Assembly (NCBI GenBank): GCA_012842325.1
Contig: DUTA01000096.1
Coordinates: 1 to 10,123 of the forward strand
Direction: 5' to 3'
Source of the DNA: Bacillota bacterium
GTDB lineage: Bacteria > Bacillota > DTU030
Length of the DNA stretch: 10,123 nucleotides
Below are positions 6,036 to 10,123 of the stretch, in pieces (the stretch's first letter is position 1; every line of letters starts with the position of its first letter). The notes beneath the pieces are model-generated. The model saw only the letters and a program-made list of their open reading frames with translations. It was not told the origin of the DNA and searched no databases. The position numbers and the translations under genes are program-made.

Positions 6036-7625
6036 ATGTACACGGTCCTGATCAAGGACGGTGAGGTTTTTGACGGTACGGGGCGCGAAGCTTTTCGGGC
6101 GGACATTGCTTTGCAGGGGGATAGAATAGCCGCCATCGGGCCCGAGATAATGGAACCGGCCGAGCTGGTTATCGATGCCGGGGGTCTGGCCGTTGCACCG
6201 GGCTTCATCGATATCCATACCCACACCGATGCGACTATTTTCAGCTGCCCCCTGTCAACCAGCAAACTCCTTCAGGGAGTAACCAGTGAGGTCATCGGCA
6301 ACTGCGGTGTTGGCGCTTTTCCTGTAAACCCAAAATACAAAGGAGAATTGCTGGAATACCTCAAAATCCACGGCTTTAGCTTCCCCTCCCAGGGCATCAC
6401 CTGGAAGGATTTGGCCGGCTACACCGCCGCCCTGGCCGAGCTGGCCCTGGGTCCCAATTTGCTGCCCCTGGTTGCCCACGGTGCCCTGCGGGGGGCGGTG
6501 GTCGGCTTCGGCAACCAAAAACCCACCGCCACAATGCAGGCGCGAATGGAACAGCTTTTGGCTGCAGCCCTGGAGCAGGGGGCCTGGGGGCTGTCCGCCG
6601 GTCTTATATATCCGCCCGGCAGTTTTGCCGACACCGAGGAACTCATCGGCCTCGCCCGGGTGGTCAAAGACTACGATGGTATATTTTCCCTCCATATCCG
6701 GGGAGAAAGCCAGTCCTTACGCCAGTCCCTGGAAGAAGCCATCCGCATCGCCGGGGAGAGCGGGGCCAGGGTCCAGGTTTCCCATCTGAAGGCTATGGGC
6801 CGGCCCCAGTGGGGCATGGGCCGGGAGTGCTTGGCGCGGCTGCAGCAGGCCCGAGCAGCGGGAATAGATATCGGCGCCGACCAGTATCCCTATGCAGCCT
6901 CCAGCACTTCCCTGACCGCCCTCGTCCCCCAGTGGGCCCACAGCGGGGGCGTGGGCCAATTGCTGCAGCGCCTCGCTGATCCTGAACTTGTTGGCAGAAT
7001 CAAGGAGGAAATCGCCCGGGAAATAAGCCTGCGGGGCGGGCCGGAGCGCATCAAAATCACGGGGGTTGCCTCTTGGCCCACGGCGGACATGGTGGTGGGA
7101 AAAACCCTGGACCAGATCGCCGCAGCCTGGAAACTGAGCCCGGCCGCTGCCGTCGTGCGCCTCTTGCAGGAGGAAAAGGGTGTGGTTAACGCCGTATATT
7201 TTTCCATGGAGGAAGAGGACGTCAAAACCATCCTGGCTTCTGAGAATGTAGGAGTAGGCTCCGATGGCAGCGGTATGGCCAGGGAGAAGGGTAAGACTAC
7301 CCACCCCCGCTCCTTCGGGACTTTCCCCCGGGTAATCGGCCCCTGTGTCAGGGAGGGGGTGCTGACCCTGGCGCTGGCCGTCTACAAGATGACGGGCCTC
7401 AACGCCCGGCGCCTGGGTCTGAAAGACCGGGGCCTGCTCAGACCTGGTTTTGCGGCCGACCTCACCCTCTTTGACCCGGCCACTGTCTGCGACCGGGCCG
7501 ATTTCTCAGACCCCCAGCAGTATCCAGCGGGCATTGAATATGTCTTGGTCAACGGCAGGCTCGCTGTGTGCCGGGGAGCCCTCACCGGCGTGGCCGCCGG
7601 CCGGGTGCTGTTAAAAAAGCCGTAA
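6036..7625 (+). CDS. N-acyl-D-amino-acid deacylase family amidohydrolase
   Basis: Zinc-dependent amidohydrolase-superfamily enzyme of the D-aminoacylase family, expected to cleave an N-acyl-D-amino acid into D-amino acid and carboxylate in the cytoplasm. The metal and catalytic pattern is complete: H61 and H63 in DIHTHTD, C90 in GNCGVGAFP, H220 in SLHIRGES, H250 in VSHLKAMG, and D410 in VGSDGSG. The family signature HPRSFGTFPRVIG follows at 423-435. The composite beta-domain is formed by the N-terminal YTVLIKDGEVFDGTG region and the C-terminal RPGFAADLTLFDP region. At 529 residues it is a typical full-length member. The ATG at 6036 has AGGGGG about 9 nt upstream; the open frame extends back to 5970, but that would overlap the terminator. 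Expression is likely gated by leader A. Exact acyl and amino-acid preference cannot be read from the sequence, and related hydrolases of the superfamily act on other imides or amides. Confidence 0.9.
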   Translation: MYTVLIKDGEVFDGTGREAFRADIALQGDRIAAIGPEIMEPAELVIDAGGLAVAPGFIDIHTHTDATIFSCPLSTSKLLQGVTSEVIGNCGVGAFPVNPKYKGELLEYLKIHGFSFPSQGITWKDLAGYTAALAELALGPNLLPLVAHGALRGAVVGFGNQKPTATMQARMEQLLAAALEQGAWGLSAGLIYPPGSFADTEELIGLARVVKDYDGIFSLHIRGESQSLRQSLEEAIRIAGESGARVQVSHLKAMGRPQWGMGRECLARLQQARAAGIDIGADQYPYAASSTSLTALVPQWAHSGGVGQLLQRLADPELVGRIKEEIAREISLRGGPERIKITGVASWPTADMVVGKTLDQIAAAWKLSPAAAVVRLLQEEKGVVNAVYFSMEEEDVKTILASENVGVGSDGSGMAREKGKTTHPRSFGTFPRVIGPCVREGVLTLALAVYKMTGLNARRLGLKDRGLLRPGFAADLTLFDPATVCDRADFSDPQQYPAGIEYVLVNGRLAVCRGALTGVAAGRVLLKKP

Positions 7626-7753
7626 GGTTTCCAGCCGACCGCGGTGGCTTTGTCCGGGAAAATTATAATTATTTCCTTTCCTATACAGGATTTCTCTATA
7701 GAAAAGCGAATATATTGAAGAAATAACAGTATATAATAGCAGACAAACTATAA
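7626..7753 (+). promoter_or_regulatory. AT-rich promoter region for the permease transcript
   Basis: After the deacylase stop the sequence turns sharply AT-rich from about 7660 to 7750. A perfect TATAAT lies at 7732-7737, about 17 nt before leader B. The only TTGAAG upstream (7715-7720) is at 11 bp, too close for a standard sigma-A promoter, so the -35 is weak or absent. Another TATAAT at 7664-7669 also lacks a well-spaced -35. A weak imperfect hairpin near 7631-7652 (AGCC...GGCT followed by TTTG) might end the deacylase transcript but is not convincing. Confidence 0.4.
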
Positions 7754-7856
7754 GCGCAGCTGCTTTGCCTGCCCTTTTGCCGGCCAGGCAAAAACACAGG
7801 CAAAATCCAGCCTAAAGGGTAATGATCTCCCGTCATTGCCTTTTGGGCTGTTTTTT
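7754..7856 (+). promoter_or_regulatory. Structured leader B, second copy of the riboswitch/attenuator-like element
   Basis: It has the same architecture as leader A. The outer helix is TTTGCCTG (7764-7771) with CAGGCAAA (7797-7804). The inner helix is TTTTGCC (7775-7781) with GGCAAAA (7787-7793) around a GGCCA loop. The internal loop is CCC on one side and ACA on the other. Relative to A, an A-T pair becomes G-C in the outer helix, and in the inner helix C-G becomes T-A and T-A becomes C-G; loop sequences differ. The upstream box GCAGCTGC (7756-7763) matches GCCGCTGC of A at 7 of 8. The junction 7794-7812 matches A's at 18 of 19. It precedes a terminator and then the permease gene about 120 nt downstream. 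Confidence 0.7.
7808..7856 (+). terminator. Rho-independent terminator of leader B
   Basis: The stem is CAGCC (7808-7812) with GGCTG (7846-7850), continued by AAAGG/CCTTT and by TAATGA/TCATTG with small bulges around a TCTCCCG loop, and ends in TTTTTT (7851-7856). The AAAATC before the stem is conserved with leader A although most of it does not pair in this terminator, hinting at another use for it. It stands between the promoter region and the permease, so it should act as an attenuator. Confidence 0.85.
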
Positions 7857-7975
7857 ATGGGAGGTGATACTGTGCCCAGCCAATAAAAGGGAGGTTATGG
7901 CAATAACAAAACTGCCCTGTTACTCATCATTTTCACCGTAACCCCATAAATTACAATAAAAGGAGAGGATGAGTA
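7857..7975 (+). other. Leader with several tiny ribosome-site-led reading frames
   Basis: GGGAGGTGA (7859-7867) precedes GTG CCC AGC CAA TAA (7872-7886), which is also the in-frame end of an ATG at 7857. AGGGAGG then precedes an ATG at 7897 that opens a 14-codon frame ending TAA at 7941 (peptide MAITKLPCYSSFSP), although the spacing is only about 2 nt. A third frame, ATG at 7969, closes after five codons and overlaps the permease start. These may be leader peptides or remnants. None is long enough to assign, and no codon repeat points to a specific amino acid. Confidence 0.35.
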
Positions 7976-9268
7976 ATGTTAGGTAATTTGCACCCCTTAT
8001 TTGGCCTGGTACCTCTAATTTTATACATCGTTTTAGCCTTCAAGGAAGTCCAGCCTGTTTTGAGTGTCTTCATCTGTGTCCTCGTCGGCGCTGTCCTGAT
8101 CCAGCAGCCCCTGCTGGGTTTGGGCGGGGTTATCGCCGAAGCCCTGGGTTCTTTCTTATCACTGATCGGTCTCATCATAATGCTTGGCTCGGGGTTGGGT
8201 GCGGTGCTCCGGCGCACAGGGGTGGCCGACAATCTGGTTCACCTGGTGATGCATAAAATTGGAGTTAACACCGAGAAAAAGGCCATCCTGGCCACCATGG
8301 TCACCTCCGTCCTCCTCGTTTCCCTCCTGGGTACCCTGGCCGGGGCCAACGCCATTTTAGCCCCCATCGTCATTCCCCTGGTTGCAGCGGTAGGGATTAC
8401 CCCCAGCACCCTGGCCGCCGTCTTCCAAGGGGCAGGCCAGTCGGGACTCTTTTTGGGGCCCTTTACTCCCCCCATGGTTACCCTGATGGAACTCACGGGC
8501 CTTAGCTATCCCCAGGTCCTGCTCAGTGCCGGTCTGCCGGTGTCCCTCATCTGCTGGGTGGTGACCTATTTCATGGCCCTGCGCATCCAGAAGGCGACCA
8601 AGGGCGTTTACCGGTATGAAGAAGAAGGGCAAAGGAGCGAGACCTACGTCGCCAGCCCGGCCGCCCGGCGGGGCACCCTGGTCTTCGCCCTCACCCTGGC
8701 CGCCCTCCTGGTCTACGGGATGGTAACCAAGGGCGGCGCCTCCTATGCCGTGGTCGTCATGTTCACCACCGCCATCACCACCGGCCTTGCTGGCGGCCTC
8801 AAGCTGGGCGAGGTTTTCGATGCCATGATGGAAGGCTGCGGCCGTTTAGTCTGGTTATTTGTCATGTTTGTTTTGTTCGAGCCCTTCCTCATGTTTGTGG
8901 AGCAATCGGGAGCCTTTGCCGCCCTGGTGGATCTCCTCGCACCCATCATTAACTCCGGCGGCAAACTGGTTTTCGCCCTTTTCACAACCCTGACAGGTGT
9001 CTTTGGCATCTCCGGTGCCGCTGTGGCCCAGGCGGTGCTAATCGATAAAATGTTCAATCCCTTCCTGTCACAGTTGGGCATTCCCATGGGCCTGTGGGCG
9101 GCCATTCTCCTCATCGGTTCCCAGATGACCTCCTTTGCCTATCCGGGAGCCGATATGCTGGGACAGATGGGACTGGCCCGCTCCAAGGATATCAAATCCA
9201 TGGTTAAGCTGGGCCTTACCATAGTGGCAGCCACCATAGCCTATGTGCTGATATACTCTTTATTCTAA
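7976..9268 (+). CDS. NhaC/ion-transporter-superfamily-like permease
   Basis: Polytopic inner-membrane transporter of 430 residues with roughly ten to twelve hydrophobic segments (for example 10-22, 27-42, 56-75, 104-121, 124-140, 145-165, 183-202, 234-250, 257-274, 291-308, 331-350, 372-388, 410-429). Two halves each carry a small-residue re-entrant-like stretch: GTLAGANAILAPIVIPL (119-135) followed by QGAGQSGLFLGPFTPP, and GVFGISGAAVAQAVLID (341-357) followed by GSQMTSFAYPGADM. This suggests the two-fold pseudo-symmetry of the ion transporter superfamily (NhaC, GntP, DcuC types). A charged loop (204-232) joins the halves. The ATG at 7976 has GGAGAGG 7 nt upstream. The substrate is unknown. 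Placement after a deacylase and before a serine hydrolase suggests import of an amino-acid derivative or a coupled cation antiport, which is inference. Expression is probably gated by leader B. Confidence 0.75.
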   Translation: MLGNLHPLFGLVPLILYIVLAFKEVQPVLSVFICVLVGAVLIQQPLLGLGGVIAEALGSFLSLIGLIIMLGSGLGAVLRRTGVADNLVHLVMHKIGVNTEKKAILATMVTSVLLVSLLGTLAGANAILAPIVIPLVAAVGITPSTLAAVFQGAGQSGLFLGPFTPPMVTLMELTGLSYPQVLLSAGLPVSLICWVVTYFMALRIQKATKGVYRYEEEGQRSETYVASPAARRGTLVFALTLAALLVYGMVTKGGASYAVVVMFTTAITTGLAGGLKLGEVFDAMMEGCGRLVWLFVMFVLFEPFLMFVEQSGAFAALVDLLAPIINSGGKLVFALFTTLTGVFGISGAAVAQAVLIDKMFNPFLSQLGIPMGLWAAILLIGSQMTSFAYPGADMLGQMGLARSKDIKSMVKLGLTIVAATIAYVLIYSLF

Positions 9269-9298
9269 AGCATAGGACTGCAGGAAGGAGGGTTTCTG

Positions 9299-10003
9299 TT
9301 GCTGCCGGAAAGACAGATCCTCGAGCTTCTTGGTACTTTGGAGGGAGAGGTGGGGCTGTATCTTGAAGATCTCGCCACAGGGGAAACCTTTACCGTAAAT
9401 CCGGACCGGGTCTTTCCCTCGGCCAGTGTGATCAAGATTCCTATTCTGGCCGCCCTGTTTGCCCTGGCCGAGGAGGGAAAGGTCGACCTTGCCGGGGAGA
9501 TAACCATCAAGCCGGAAAACCGGGTGGGCGGCTGCGGGGTGCTGTCGGAGCTCAATCCCGGGCTCAAGCCCACGGTCCTGGATGTGGCCACTCTCATGAT
9601 CATACAAAGCGACAACGCCGCCACCAACGAACTCATCGATCTGGTCGGCATGGATAGGGTAAACGGGTTTGCCGGGGAACTGGGGCTGGAGCAGACCCGG
9701 CTGCAGCGGAAAATGATGGACAGCGAAGCCGTCAAGCAGGGGCGGGATAACTTTACCTCCCCCAGGGACATCGGCAGGCTCCTCCGGTTACTGGTGGAGG
9801 GTAAGGTGGTAAGCCGGGAGGCTTCCGCCAAGATGCTGGATATCATGAAAAGGCAGCAGCTGAGAAACAAGCTCCCTGCCCTCCTGCCGGAAGATGTAAT
9901 CATCGCCCACAAAACCGGGGACTTAAACCGCCTGGAGCACGACGTGGGGGTGTTTTTCCTGCCGGAACACACTTACATTCTGGCAATCTTCACCAACTGT
10001 TGA
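9299..10003 (+). pseudogene. Class A beta-lactamase-fold serine hydrolase, 3' end cut by an insertion element
   Basis: Serine hydrolase of the class A beta-lactamase-like group. The catalytic set is present: S43-V-I-K46 (SxxK) in the SASVIKIPIL helix, S104-D-N106 (SDN), and K205-T-G207 (KTG). The loop before NFTSPRD (151-157) is short and lacks the ExxLN signature of true beta-lactamases, so an esterase, peptidase or D-amidase activity is as likely as beta-lactam cleavage. There is no signal peptide, so as written it is cytoplasmic. Translation starts at TTG 9299 with GGAGG 7 nt upstream, 30 nt after the permease stop, so the two form an operon. The protein ends at AIFTN-Cys-stop; family members normally continue about 25-30 residues with a final helix after this strand. 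The last codon TGT and stop TGA belong to the insertion-element end at 9998, so the gene is probably inactivated or altered. Confidence 0.8.
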
Positions 10004-10123
10004 TAGTCAATAGAATTGATCCACCATGTGCAAATAAAATTGACCCACCTAAGAGCAACAGTTACGAGCTTGTAGTGATGCAAAAAGGGATAAAACTTTA
10101 GCATTGTTTGCGAATTAATAATC
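9998..10123 (+). mobile_element. Left end of an IS21-like insertion sequence
   Basis: The sequence switches abruptly to AT-rich DNA starting TGTTGATAG at 9998, exactly where the hydrolase reading frame stops resembling its family. IS21-family elements begin TG, end CA and carry several copies of a roughly 20-nt subterminal repeat. Two such copies are seen at 10009-10025 and 10033-10049. No transposase start is visible before the window ends; an istA-like gene would be expected beyond it. The family is inferred from end structure only. Confidence 0.7.
10009..10049 (+). repeat. Subterminal direct repeats of the insertion element
   Basis: AATAGAATTGATCCACC (10009-10025) and AATAAAATTGACCCACC (10033-10049) match at 15 of 17 positions and start 24 bp apart. 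Such repeats at IS21-type ends are taken to be transposase binding sites. Confidence 0.75.

Overview
The window looks like chromosomal DNA of a moderately GC-rich, Gram-positive anaerobe in the Bacillota, of the clostridial/Moorella-Desulfotomaculum kind. This rests on strong AGGAGG-type ribosome binding sites, use of TTG and GTG starts, a DUF3870 gene and an ArAE-type aromatic acid exporter. Species cannot be fixed from the sequence. Both edges (about 1-290 and 9998-10123) are visibly AT-rich, non-coding and repeat-bearing, unlike the interior. The right edge is almost certainly an insertion-sequence end.

Left half, all on the minus strand. In transcription order from about 5350 leftward come an aromatic-acid-exporter-like membrane protein (5346-4066), an orphan pyruvate-kinase C-terminal-domain protein whose start lies inside the exporter gene (4142-3603), glutaminyl-tRNA synthetase glnS with its own likely promoter (3485-1782), and a 23S rRNA m5U methyltransferase of the RlmD/RumA family (1667-291). 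A GC-rich hairpin sits between glnS and rlmD.

Right half, all on the plus strand and divergent from the exporter: a DUF3870 protein (5561-5878), an N-acyl-D-amino-acid deacylase family amidohydrolase (6036-7625), an NhaC/ion-transporter-type permease (7976-9268) and a signal-less class A beta-lactamase-fold serine hydrolase (9299-10003). The layout suggests uptake and hydrolysis of an N-acylated or D-amino-acid compound. The last gene appears cut about 25-30 residues early by an IS21-like element starting at 9998.

The most interesting content is non-coding. The deacylase and the permease are each preceded by a similar structured leader (5884-5989 and 7754-7856): a two-tier hairpin, a nearly invariant 19-nt junction ending in AAAATCCAGCC, then a rho-independent terminator. 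Both hairpin helices carry compensatory base changes between the copies, so the RNA structure appears selected. This looks like a riboswitch or attenuator pair controlling one pathway. I could not match it to a known class from memory. Several tiny Shine-Dalgarno-led reading frames lie in the untranslated regions of the same gene group.
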